Positions 1-7,793 of a DNA stretch of 64,000 nt are shown here, one piece after another. The stretch is taken from contig JALHPN010000001.1 of assembly GCA_022842465.1 (NCBI GenBank), positions 87,106 to 151,105 on the forward strand, read 5' to 3'. The notes below the pieces were generated by a model, which saw nothing but the letters and a program-made list of their open reading frames with translations, did no database searches and was not told where the DNA came from. Position numbers and translations under genes: made by a program. Each line of letters opens with the position of its first letter. Within the stretch, counting starts at the first letter, position 1. The stretch is from Polyangiaceae bacterium. Lineage in GTDB: Bacteria; Myxococcota_A; Polyangia; Polyangiales; Polyangiaceae.

Positions 1-68
1 GCGCTGCTCTTCGACTTGCTCATCGCGGCCTCGTTCTTCTTCTTCGGGGACGACCGGCTTCGGGGCAT
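1..68 (-). CDS. Possible 5' end of a divergent gene (partial)
   Basis: Reading leftwards from an ATG at 68, the frame stays open to the window edge and encodes a short Lys/Ser/Arg-rich stretch beginning MPRSRSSPKKKNEAAM. The codons look like ordinary coding sequence for this genome (AAG, AGC, TCG, GCC). It would be transcribed away from the ABC gene that begins near 268. Too little is present to name a function. The 69-267 stretch between them has less G/C-biased third positions and holds no convincing gene; a TTGACA at 136-141 lies there without a good -10. Confidence 0.35.
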   Translation of the reverse strand, partial: MPRSRSSPKKKNEAAMSKSKSS

Positions 69-267
69 GACAGGGGTACGGTGGCGCAGATCAGACGGAG
101 GAGGGGGAGGTGGAGACGTCTCGACGGCCGAGGGTTTGACAGCGTCGACCTTCGAGGTCACAGCGAGGAGTGTCGGCCGATGGTACCGGGTTCCGGTCGA
201 CGACGTGCGCTCGAAATCGCTCGCGTTTCGGTGCAATTTGCGTTCCGGCGTGTGGGGGCGTATCGCA

Positions 268-2121
268 GTGCGGGTGACGCGCCCGTCCTCGTTCTCGTTG
301 TCGGGCAGGGCCCGCCGGTTCGTAGGGACGCGACCGGCTCTGGCTTGGACGCTCATCGTAGGCTCGGCGATGCACGCATCCGGCCACGCGCTCCTGGCCG
401 CCGCGGGAGGAGCGCTCGCCCGCGCGCTGGCGGGGGGCGTTGCTGACCCGGGGCACGCCCTGTCCATGGACGCGCTCGGACGGCTCGGGGGCGACGATCC
501 CCTGCTGACGCTGACCCTCTGCGGGCTTGCCGCGGCCGTCGCGAAGACGCTGGGCGGCGCCCTCGGCGGATGGGCAGAGGCTCGCGTGGCGGGAGACGTG
601 GGCGCGGAGGTCCGCCGCGAGGTCCTCGACGCCGTCCTCGCTCGTGACGGTTTGCGTGCACCGCGACACCGCGATCATGGGGAGGCGGCGTGTGAGGGCG
701 CTGACGCAGCCCGGCACACGGCCGAGGACCTCGCGCGCCTCACGACCCACGTGGCGGAGGTCGAGCGCGGGGTGAGCGTCGGTGTGCTCGGGGAAGTGCG
801 CGGGATCGTGCAGCTCGCGCCGCTGATCGTCCTCCTCGTCTGGCTCGCTCCGCGCCTCGCCGGGAGCGCCGCCCTCGCGATGTCGAGCTTCGCCTTCCTC
901 GTCCTCGGCACCCGGCGAGCGTTGAAGCGTGCGCACGGTCGCGCCGCGCGCGACGCCGCGGCCCTCCTCGGCGCGAGCGACGAGGCGGTGAGGCACGCCG
1001 ATCTCTGGGTCACGTACGGGGCGACGGCGAAGATCCGACGCCATCTCGCGCGGGCCTCCGAGCGGATCGTGTCCGCCCAGGCTCGCCTCCGCGCCCACGG
1101 CGCGCTCGTCTCCGGCGCGAGCGAGGTGCTCGGCGCCGCCGCGCTCGTCCTCGTCGTCGCGCTCGCGGGGCGCGGCGCCCTCGGCGGCGTCGATCGCCGG
1201 ACGCTCGTCCCGTTCGCCGTCGCGTTCTTCATGGCGTATCGGCCTCTCCGCGACGTCGTCGACGCGCGCATCGCCCGCGCCCGTGGCGAGGTGGCGCTGG
1301 CGGCCGCGCTCGCGACGTCGGGCGATCGGCGGACGGAGGCCGCGTCCGAGGCGCCCGCGCGCGGCGGGTGGCCGCTCGGAGAGCTGGTGATCTCCGGGCT
1401 CGTCGGTCGTCACGGCCGCCATGCGCCGCTCACCGCCCGGCTCCCGACCGGTGGCGTCGTCGCCATCGTCGGGCCCACGGGGGTCGGCAAGACGTCCTTC
1501 GTACGGGCTCTTCTCGGGCTCGATCGCGCCGCCCGCGGGCGCGTGCGTTACGCCGGGGTCGACCTCGACGAGCAGCCGCCGGGGCCGGCCGGGCGCCCTT
1601 TCGCGTGGGTGCCCCAAGACGCGCCGCTCCTCGCGGCGACCCTCGAGGAGAACGTCGCGCTCGGATCGCGGGGGGAGCGCGACGACGAGGGCTCGCGGGT
1701 CCGGGCCTACCTCGCGCTGCTCGGCGCTACCTCTCTCGTGGCCTCTCTCGGATCGGGCGAGCTCTTGGTCGTCGGCCGCGCGCTCTCCGGAGGTGAGCGC
1801 CAGCTGGTGGCTCTGGCGCGCGCGCTCGCCACCGAGCTGCCCGTGCTCCTCCTCGACGAGCCGACGAGCGCCCTCGACGCCGCTTCGCAGGACGTGGTCC
1901 TCGCCGCCCTCGCGTCGCTCCGCGGTACGCGCACGATCGTCGTCGTCACCCACCGACCCGAACCGCTCTCGCTCGCGGACGTCGTCCTCCGCCTAGCGCC
2001 GCTCGAGCGCCACAACGCGGACGACGGGACCGGGGAGCACGAGGACCTCGCCGCCTCGGACGAGGTCGCCGTCGACCACCCACGCGCCGTCGTCGCCGGG
2101 GAACGTCAGCCGCGCGTGTGA
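268..2121 (+). CDS. ABC transporter, fused membrane and ATPase domains
   Basis: Single-chain ABC half-transporter of about 617 residues. The first ~340 residues hold several hydrophobic segments, consistent with an exporter-type membrane domain. The ATPase domain shows a Walker A (GPTGVGKT, about residues 402-409), an ABC signature (LSGGE, from 506), a Walker B ending in LLLDEP with Glu about 531, and an H-loop His about 562. The frame is open back to position 16, but codons before 268 are not G/C3-biased, so I place the start at GTG 268 (GTG 274 is the alternative). The substrate cannot be read from sequence. The last 129 bases are antisense to the end of the lipid-kinase-like gene, so the final ~40 residues may be a read-through tail with no function. 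Confidence 0.82.
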   Translation: MRVTRPSSFSLSGRARRFVGTRPALAWTLIVGSAMHASGHALLAAAGGALARALAGGVADPGHALSMDALGRLGGDDPLLTLTLCGLAAAVAKTLGGALGGWAEARVAGDVGAEVRREVLDAVLARDGLRAPRHRDHGEAACEGADAARHTAEDLARLTTHVAEVERGVSVGVLGEVRGIVQLAPLIVLLVWLAPRLAGSAALAMSSFAFLVLGTRRALKRAHGRAARDAAALLGASDEAVRHADLWVTYGATAKIRRHLARASERIVSAQARLRAHGALVSGASEVLGAAALVLVVALAGRGALGGVDRRTLVPFAVAFFMAYRPLRDVVDARIARARGEVALAAALATSGDRRTEAASEAPARGGWPLGELVISGLVGRHGRHAPLTARLPTGGVVAIVGPTGVGKTSFVRALLGLDRAARGRVRYAGVDLDEQPPGPAGRPFAWVPQDAPLLAATLEENVALGSRGERDDEGSRVRAYLALLGATSLVASLGSGELLVVGRALSGGERQLVALARALATELPVLLLDEPTSALDAASQDVVLAALASLRGTRTIVVVTHRPEPLSLADVVLRLAPLERHNADDGTGEHEDLAASDEVAVDHPRAVVAGERQPRV

Positions 2122-2967
2122 CGCGAGGACGTCGAGGTGATCGCCCGCGAGCGGTCGCGCGGCGAGCACGCGGGGCAGCTGGGGACCGAGCGCGCGAGGA
2201 CCGAGCGACGTCGCGACGACGTGCACGCGTGACGGATCCTCTCCCGCGCGATACGTGAGCCGCATGGAGAGCCCGAGGTCCCGCACGACGCTCGCGACGA
2301 AGAGGCTGATCCGCTGGAGCCGAGGCGCAGCATGGTCGATCGCGACCTCGCACGGCACGGGCGCGAGCACCGTCCGCGCGAGCCTTGTCCCCACGAAGGA
2401 CCCTGCGAAGACGCGCGCCACGATCGGCGCCGCCGTCCGGTATCCGCCGGCGCCGTGCATCTCGTACACCTCGAAGAAACGCGCGACGAGGCCGGCGCCG
2501 ACGACGAAGGCGAGTCGCTCCCCGTTCGCGTCGCGGACGCGGAGCGTCGGGCGCTCCACGACCTCGACCGGCCTCGTCGCGACGGCGTCGAGGAGGCGGT
2601 CGGTGGCGCGCGCCGCGAAGCGCTCTCCGGACGTGAGCACGCCTCCGCCGCGGACGCTCCAGTTCCGCGCGACGGTGCACGTCGTCCCGGCGGGAGCGAG
2701 CGCGACGGCGGGCAGAGGCGCGTTCGCCGCGTCGAAGGCGCGCACGAGCGCCGAGACGCCGCGGCCGTAGGTGGCGTCACCGCCCGCGAGGACGACGACG
2801 TCGGGGCGCTCGCGCACGAGCTCGCGGGCAGCCTCCTCGAGCGCCGCGAGCGTCGCCGTCCACGTCACGGAGACGCCGGGGCGTGCGCGCGCGATCGCCC
2901 GGCGCGTCTCCCCCATGCCACGGAGCCATCGCGCGTGCGGGTTGGCGAGGACGACCACGCGAGGCAC
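1993..2967 (-). CDS. Diacylglycerol/lipid kinase-like protein
   Basis: About 324 residues resembling the DAGK/YegS catalytic family, which phosphorylates diacylglycerol or related lipids at the inner membrane face. The N-terminus has the Rossmann-like RVVVLANPHA strand, then a glycine-rich GGDAT loop (family usual GGDGT) and a PAGTT segment before VARNW, matching the family's P-x-GT-x-N/D-x-x-A-R motif. The Gly-to-Ala change in the nucleotide loop is unusual and may alter activity. Start chosen as GTG 2967 because a TAGCGT hexamer lies 7 nt upstream; an ATG at 2991 would add eight residues on the far side of that hexamer. Converges on and overlaps the ABC gene. A sphingoid or other lipid substrate is equally possible. 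Confidence 0.75.
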   Translation of the reverse strand: MPRVVVLANPHARWLRGMGETRRAIARARPGVSVTWTATLAALEEAARELVRERPDVVVLAGGDATYGRGVSALVRAFDAANAPLPAVALAPAGTTCTVARNWSVRGGGVLTSGERFAARATDRLLDAVATRPVEVVERPTLRVRDANGERLAFVVGAGLVARFFEVYEMHGAGGYRTAAPIVARVFAGSFVGTRLARTVLAPVPCEVAIDHAAPRLQRISLFVASVVRDLGLSMRLTYRAGEDPSRVHVVATSLGPRALGPQLPRVLAARPLAGDHLDVLASHARLTFPGDDGAWVVDGDLVRGGEVLVLPGPVVRVVALERR

Positions 2968-2974
2968 GAGCGCG

Positions 2975-2980
2975 ACGCTA
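2975..2980 (-). promoter_or_regulatory. TAGCGT -10-like element, likely leaderless start
   Basis: TAGCGT reads on the minus strand 7 nt ahead of GTG 2967, with no Shine-Dalgarno between. It fits the TAnnnT-N6-8-start pattern seen before several genes here. No clear -35 was found. Confidence 0.4.
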
Positions 2981-3052
2981 CCATGCGGCAACCCGCGGCC
3001 TCGGACGGGTCGATTCCTTTCCAGGCACCGCGAAACGAGCTACCTGGAAGGC

Positions 3053-4426
3053 GTGGTGCTCCGTCGTCCGGTCGCGTCGCTCCTCCTCTCGGCTGCCTTC
3101 GTCCTCGCGTCGTCGGCGTGCGGCGGCGCTGCCGTGTCCGCCGCGCGCGACGGCGACATGCCGCGCCTCCGCGGTCTCCTCCAGGAGCGGCACAAGGAGG
3201 GCTCCCTCGACAACGACGACGCGGCGCAGATCGCCCGCGCCGTCGCCGAGCGCGAGCTCGCCACCGCGAAGGGAGAGGAGGAGGCGATCCGGCGCCTCCG
3301 CGAGACGCGCGCCTGCGCTCCCGAGCTCGGCGACGCGCTGGCGGATCGGATGAAGGCGAAGGACGGAGCGGGCGCCGAGGCCGCGCTTGCGCTCCTCGAG
3401 GACAAGCGCCTCTCGCGAGCCGACGCCCGCGAGCTCGCGGCCGACGCGGACGACCGGTGGCGGGCGGTCGCCGCGCGTGCGTTCGTCCGCGACGACGACC
3501 GCGCGGCGCGCCAGAAGGCGATCCTCGATCCGAGCCCCCGCGTGCGTCGCGGCGCGATCCGTGCCGCCGGAGACGCGAAGGACCTCGCCGATCTCGACAT
3601 CCTCTTCGAGACGGCGCGGCTCGATCCCGAGCCGATGCTCCGGAACGAGGCGCTCCGCGCGACGAGCGCGATCCTCCGCGGCGCGGGGGACTCGGCGAAG
3701 CCGCGCGCGGCCGAGCTCGCGATGCGTCTCCGCGACCTATGGACGACGGGAGACGACGCGCTGCGCGAGGACGTGACCGTCGCGTGGGCGCTCGAGCCGG
3801 TCTTCTCGAGCGGCGGCCGCGACGCGCTCCGCACGACGATCGCCGCGGACCGCGGGCCGGGCGCGATCGCGGGCGCCGGGGTCGTCCTCCGCACCGCGCC
3901 CGAGGACAAGGACCTCGCAGGCGCCGCGCGCGCGCTCCTCACCCGCACGATCGACGAGGGCGGTCGTCGCGACCGCCTCCACGCGATCTTCACGACGCCG
4001 CTCACGGGAGCCGCGGACGGCCCGATGCTCGACGCGATGCGGAAGGCGGCCAAGGAGGAAGACCTCGAGGTGAAGGTCGCTGCCCACGGACGCCTCCTCG
4101 AGTCGAAGGCGGACAAGGACGCGAGCACGAAGGCCCTCGAGGCCGTCGCGGGGCAGGGCGTGCGGAACGGGCCGCCGCTCGCCGACGCGAGGCTGCTCCC
4201 TCACGTCGTCCGGGCGCGTCATGTCCTCGCGTCCGCGGGCGATCTCCGGGTCCAGGCGTGGATCGAGGAGGACCTCGCGTCCCCCGACGCGACGCGCAAG
4301 CTCGGCGCGGCGCAGGCGCTCGCCGCGCTCGGTCGGGCCGGTCGGGCCGCCCCGCTCCTCGCCGATCCAGACCCGGCGGTCCGGACGCGCGCCGCCTGCA
4401 CGATGATCGTCGCCGCGCGTCGCTGA
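3053..4426 (+). CDS. HEAT-repeat-like lipoprotein
   Basis: About 457 residues. The N-terminus has a short Arg pair, a hydrophobic stretch and Cys in SSACGG, consistent with a lipoprotein signal though the lipobox is weak. The rest is Ala/Leu/Arg/Asp-rich helical repeats such as DPSPRVRRGAIRAAGDA and DPDPAVRTRAACTMI, which resemble HEAT/PBS-type repeats used as protein-binding scaffolds. GTG 3053 is followed by GTG 3056; a GGAAG at about 3046-3050 favours the second by spacing, and the difference is one residue. It lies divergent from the lipid-kinase-like gene, with 85 bp between the starts, and upstream of the TRAP operon. Binding partner unknown. Confidence 0.68.
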   Translation: MVLRRPVASLLLSAAFVLASSACGGAAVSAARDGDMPRLRGLLQERHKEGSLDNDDAAQIARAVAERELATAKGEEEAIRRLRETRACAPELGDALADRMKAKDGAGAEAALALLEDKRLSRADARELAADADDRWRAVAARAFVRDDDRAARQKAILDPSPRVRRGAIRAAGDAKDLADLDILFETARLDPEPMLRNEALRATSAILRGAGDSAKPRAAELAMRLRDLWTTGDDALREDVTVAWALEPVFSSGGRDALRTTIAADRGPGAIAGAGVVLRTAPEDKDLAGAARALLTRTIDEGGRRDRLHAIFTTPLTGAADGPMLDAMRKAAKEEDLEVKVAAHGRLLESKADKDASTKALEAVAGQGVRNGPPLADARLLPHVVRARHVLASAGDLRVQAWIEEDLASPDATRKLGAAQALAALGRAGRAAPLLADPDPAVRTRAACTMIVAARR

Positions 4427-4458
4427 GGCGGACGAGCGCGGCGAGCCAGGTTCCCCCG

Positions 4459-4488
4459 TTGACACCGCCGGGCCGACGCTCGTATCCC
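4459..4488 (+). promoter_or_regulatory. Sigma-70-like promoter for the TRAP operon
   Basis: TTGACA at 4459-4464 is followed after 18 nt by TATCCC at 4483-4488, and the tatT ATG comes 9 nt later at 4498. This is the best housekeeping-type promoter in the window. The close spacing would give a leader of only a few nucleotides. Confidence 0.45.
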
Positions 4489-4497
4489 TCGGCGGCG

Positions 4498-5466
4498 ATG
4501 CGAACAAGGTTTCTCGGCCTCCTCCTCACGGCGACGCTCGCCCTGTCCACGACCGGCTGCATCAAGAAGATGCTGCTCAACGGGCAGATCAAGTCGACGC
4601 GCATCGGCTCGGGCGCCTCCGACACCATCGGCGACTACGAGCTCGCGCGGTCCGCCTCGCAGGCGGCGATGATGCAGTTCGAGGGCATGCACCGCCTCGC
4701 GCCCGACAACGAAGACGCGCTCTATCTCCTCATGCGCGGCTGGGCGGGCTACGGCTACGCGTTCGCGGAGGACGACTACCTGGCCGCGACCGTCGACGGG
4801 AACGAGGAGGCCGCGGAGTACCACAAGCGTCGCGCGAAGCTCGCGTTCGACCGCTCCATCGCCTACGGCCTCGAGCTCGTCGGGCACCGTGACGGCGGCT
4901 TCAAGGACGCGAAGAAGAACGCGATGACCTTGAAGGCGTGGCTCGAGGAGCACTTCGAGGATCCGGAGGACGCCGAGCCGCTCTTCTGGCTCGGCTCCCC
5001 GTGGCTCGCGCGCGTGAACCTCTTGAAGGACGAGCCGGCGTACGTCTCGGAGCTGTTCGTCGGCGTCACCATCCTCGAGCACAGCCGGAAGCTCGACCCC
5101 ACGTACCTCGCTTACACGGGGACGTCGCTGCTCGCGAGCTACCACGCGCGGTCGCCGAACGCGGAGATGGACGAGGCGAAGAAGCTCTTCGACGAGGCCA
5201 TCGCGAAGACCAACCGGAAGGCCCTCGGCGTCCTCGTCGCTTACGCGACGCGTTACGCCTGCAACAAGCAGGATCTCGCGCTCTACGAGAAGACCTTGAA
5301 CGAGGTCATCAACGCGGACGACCCGGACCCCAACCTCCGCCTCCAGAACACGATCGCGAAGCGGCGCGCGAAGCGCGCCCTCCACAAGTCGGTGATGGAG
5401 GACTGCGGCTTCCCGGCCCCCTCGACGCCGGCCCCCGCCCCGGCCTCGACGCCCGCCCCGAAATGA
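4498..5466 (+). CDS. TRAP transporter TatT-like (T component) lipoprotein
   Basis: Lipoprotein of 322 residues with a classical lipobox (LSTTGC, Cys 21). The mature part is helical and TPR-like, with repeated ALYLLMRGWAGYGYAF, AEPLFWLGSPWLARVN and YLAYTGTSLLASYHA segments typical of the TRAP T-component (TatT) family. In known systems this trimeric periplasmic protein binds the solute receptor. The C-terminus is a Pro/Ala/Thr tail. It is the first gene of a T-P-Q-M cluster, 99 bp ahead of dctP, which strongly supports the call. ATG 4498 is chosen because it opens directly onto the signal peptide; the frame runs far upstream but as noncoding shadow. Confidence 0.88.
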   Translation: MRTRFLGLLLTATLALSTTGCIKKMLLNGQIKSTRIGSGASDTIGDYELARSASQAAMMQFEGMHRLAPDNEDALYLLMRGWAGYGYAFAEDDYLAATVDGNEEAAEYHKRRAKLAFDRSIAYGLELVGHRDGGFKDAKKNAMTLKAWLEEHFEDPEDAEPLFWLGSPWLARVNLLKDEPAYVSELFVGVTILEHSRKLDPTYLAYTGTSLLASYHARSPNAEMDEAKKLFDEAIAKTNRKALGVLVAYATRYACNKQDLALYEKTLNEVINADDPDPNLRLQNTIAKRRAKRALHKSVMEDCGFPAPSTPAPAPASTPAPK

Positions 5467-5495
5467 AGAACGTTACGGCTCGCCCGTCCAACCCC

Positions 5496-5513
5496 GGGGG
5501 GCTCCGTCCCCCC
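5496..5513 (+). other. G/C hairpin between tatT and dctP
   Basis: GGGGGG at 5496-5501 pairs with CCCCCC at 5508-5513 around a six-base loop. There is no U tract, so it looks more like an mRNA-stabilising or processing hairpin than a terminator. Confidence 0.35.
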
Positions 5514-5565
5514 GTCCCCCACGGGATTCCCTGTCTTCTACTCACGTGTCTCGGAGGTAGTACCG

Positions 5566-6558
5566 ATGGTTCGTAGATGGCTCATGCTGGTCGCGTTGCT
5601 CGCGGCCATGCTCGGCACCGCGCGGACGGCCTCCGCCGCCGAGGAGATGAAGCTCGGCACGCTCGCGCCGGCGGACTCCGCCTGGGGCAAGGTCTTCAAG
5701 GCCTGGGCGAAGGCGGTCGACCAGGAGAGCCAGGGAGCGGTCAAGCTCACCTGGTACTTCAACGGCACCCAGGGCGACGAGGTCGCCATGGTCGGCAAGA
5801 TGCGCTCGAAGCAGATCGACGGGGGGGCGCTCACGGCGACCGGCCTCTCGCAGATCTACCCGCACGTCATCGCGCTGCAGATGCCGGGTCTGTTCCCCAA
5901 CTGGGCCAAGCTCGACTCGGTCCGCGACAAGACGCGCGCCAAGTTCGACGCAGGCTTCGAGGGCCAGGGCTTCAAGATGCTCGGGACGGGCGACGTCGGC
6001 ATCGCCCACATCATGTCGAAGGGCAAGCCCGTGCGGACGCCCGACGACCTGAAAGCGATGCACCCGTTCTGCATCACCGGCGACGCGATCTGCGCGAAGC
6101 TTCTCGAGATCGTCGGCGTCGCGTCGCCGAAGCAGCTCGGCGTCCCGGCGATCCTCCCGGCGCTCACGGGCGGCTCGGTCGACGTCATCAACTCGCCCTC
6201 GATCGCGGCGTCGCAGCTCCAGTGGTCGGCTCACGTCGACCACATCAACGCGATGCCGAGCGGCATCGGCATCGGCGGCCTCATCGTGAACAAGGAGCGC
6301 TTCGAGGCGCTCCCCGCCGACGCGAAGGCGCTCCTCGAGCGCACGGGCAAGGTCACCGGCCAGCAGCTCACCGAGCGCATCCGGAAGATCGACGACGACG
6401 CGTTCAAGGACCTCAAGGGCCGCATGACGGTCGTGGAGCCGAACGACGCGGAGAAGGGCGCCTGGGCCGCCACGTTCGCGAAGGTCCGGAACGCGCTCAA
6501 GGCCGAGGGCAAGGTGAAGGCCGACGTCTTCGACGAGGTCACGGCCGCCGCCAAGTGA
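5566..6558 (+). CDS. dctP: TRAP transporter solute-binding protein (DctP family)
   Basis: Periplasmic solute receptor of 330 residues. A signal peptide of about 24 residues ends in TASA before AEEMKLGTLAP. The body follows the DctP fold: GSVDVINSP, then IGIGGLIVNKERFEALP near the C-terminal hinge, and a helical tail. It captures a carboxylate-type ligand and hands it to the DctQM permease. GGAGG at 5553-5557 sits 8 nt before the ATG, a strong ribosome site consistent with high expression of a receptor. A strong terminator follows directly, so dctP is probably made in excess over the permease. The ligand is not readable; the downstream aminotransferase hints at a 2-oxo acid or amino acid. Confidence 0.9.
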   Translation: MVRRWLMLVALLAAMLGTARTASAAEEMKLGTLAPADSAWGKVFKAWAKAVDQESQGAVKLTWYFNGTQGDEVAMVGKMRSKQIDGGALTATGLSQIYPHVIALQMPGLFPNWAKLDSVRDKTRAKFDAGFEGQGFKMLGTGDVGIAHIMSKGKPVRTPDDLKAMHPFCITGDAICAKLLEIVGVASPKQLGVPAILPALTGGSVDVINSPSIAASQLQWSAHVDHINAMPSGIGIGGLIVNKERFEALPADAKALLERTGKVTGQQLTERIRKIDDDAFKDLKGRMTVVEPNDAEKGAWAATFAKVRNALKAEGKVKADVFDEVTAAAK

Positions 6559-6579
6559 CGCGGATCTGACGCGTCGCGC

Positions 6580-6621
6580 GAGGTCCCGTCCGGTGCGAGC
6601 CGGCGGGACCTCGGCGCTTTT
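6580..6621 (+). terminator. Rho-independent terminator/attenuator after dctP
   Basis: GAGGTCCCG (6580-6588) pairs perfectly with CGGGACCTC (6604-6612). CCGG (6590-6593) pairs with CCGG (6600-6603) inside, leaving a one-base bulge. A TTTT run follows at 6618-6621. It is the clearest intrinsic terminator in the window and lies inside the operon. Confidence 0.75.
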
Positions 6622-6671
6622 GTGCGTGGAACTCCGCGACCGGCTCGGGCCTTTGGTAACGTGGCCGGCGC

Positions 6672-7793
6672 ATGAGCGAGCCCGCCGCGCCCCCGGTCCC
6701 ACGGAATCACGCGACGAAAGCCGCCTGGGCGGCGCCGCTCGACCGCTTCGATCGCGCATGGACACGGCTCGAGGCCAAGCTCTGCGCCTTCGTGCTCGTC
6801 GCCGAGCTCCTCACGCTCGTCTTCTGGATCTCGATGAAGGCGCTCTCCTCGAGCGGCAGCGCCGGGCCGGGGCAGGTCTACCGCCGGCTCCTCGCCGCGG
6901 TCGTCCTCGGCCTCCTCACGCACCGGCTCACCCGCGCGAAGGAGAGGTCGGAGTACGCGACGACCGCAGCGGTGGTCTTCGGGCTCGTCCTCGGCGGCGC
7001 CCTCGGCGACACCGGCTCGGCCTACTTCGCGAATCTGTTCTCATGGATGCAGAATGCAAGCATCCTCGTCTTCTTCGGCGGCGTGAGCGAGCTCGCGAAG
7101 CGCCTCACGCTCTGGCTCGCGCTCCTCGGCGCCTCCGTCGCGACGGGGCAGGGAAAGCACATCACCGTCGACGTCGTGCTCCGGTTCCTCTCGCCGCGCG
7201 CGCGTGTGCCGGTCGCCGTGCTCGGGTGGATGACGGCGGCGATCGTGTCCGCCTTCGGCGCCTGGGGGTTCTTCGACAACCTCGCGGTGGAGGAGTTCCA
7301 CGTCCCGACGACGCTGTCGGCGACCGCGAAGATCGATCACGTCCTCGAGGACACGGGCCGTAACCTCTCGCTCGCCGGAAAGCAGCTCTCGCTCGACGTG
7401 CGCTCGCTCCCGAGGGTCCTCGGCGGAACGCCCTACGCGAAGCTGATGACGGCCGCGGAGTGGAACGCCTGGGTGAGAGACGGGAACTGGAGCCGCTTCG
7501 CGGCCGAGGACGTGAAGGCGCTCGAGCTCCCGGAGGACGGCACGACCGAGTTCCGCACGCCGGCCGTCACCGCGATCCCGGGCGCGACGGAGCAGATCCG
7601 CATGCTGCTCGTGCCGCTCCTGAACCTCGTCTTCCCCTTCGGGCTCGTCGTCATCGCCCTCCGCTTCCTCCTCCGCTCGCTCCTCGCGATCACGGGGTGG
7701 GTAGACGTCGATCCCGACGCCGCCCACGGTGACGCCGACCTCGAGCACGCTCACGACGACTCGTCCGTCGTCGAGCCGGAGGCGACGTCGTGA
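6672..7793 (+). CDS. dctQ: TRAP transporter small permease (DctQ family), enlarged
   Basis: Membrane protein of 373 residues, about twice the usual 160-200 of DctQ. Four or more hydrophobic segments are visible: LCAFVLVAELLTLVFWI, the TTAAVVFGLVLGGAL region, the family-typical LWLALLGASVATGQGKHITVDVV segment in which HI-x-VD is diagnostic, and a last one near LLVPLLNLVFPFGLVVIAL. Between the HITVDVV region and the last segment lies a soluble insert of about 120 residues not usual for the family. A TAACGT lies 9 nt before the ATG. The stop overlaps the dctM start by 4 bases (GTGA), so the two subunits are probably translated in step. Confidence 0.85.
   Translation: MSEPAAPPVPRNHATKAAWAAPLDRFDRAWTRLEAKLCAFVLVAELLTLVFWISMKALSSSGSAGPGQVYRRLLAAVVLGLLTHRLTRAKERSEYATTAAVVFGLVLGGALGDTGSAYFANLFSWMQNASILVFFGGVSELAKRLTLWLALLGASVATGQGKHITVDVVLRFLSPRARVPVAVLGWMTAAIVSAFGAWGFFDNLAVEEFHVPTTLSATAKIDHVLEDTGRNLSLAGKQLSLDVRSLPRVLGGTPYAKLMTAAEWNAWVRDGNWSRFAAEDVKALELPEDGTTEFRTPAVTAIPGATEQIRMLLVPLLNLVFPFGLVVIALRFLLRSLLAITGWVDVDPDAAHGDADLEHAHDDSSVVEPEATS

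Noticed and set aside
136..165. TTGACA at 136-141 as promoter for the ABC gene
   Set aside because: No acceptable -10 at 16-18 nt, and it lies over 100 nt from the favoured start.
2332..4497. Upstream extension of the tatT frame
   Set aside because: The extension is Arg/Ala shadow sequence over two other genes; the real start is the ATG at 4498 opening a lipoprotein signal.
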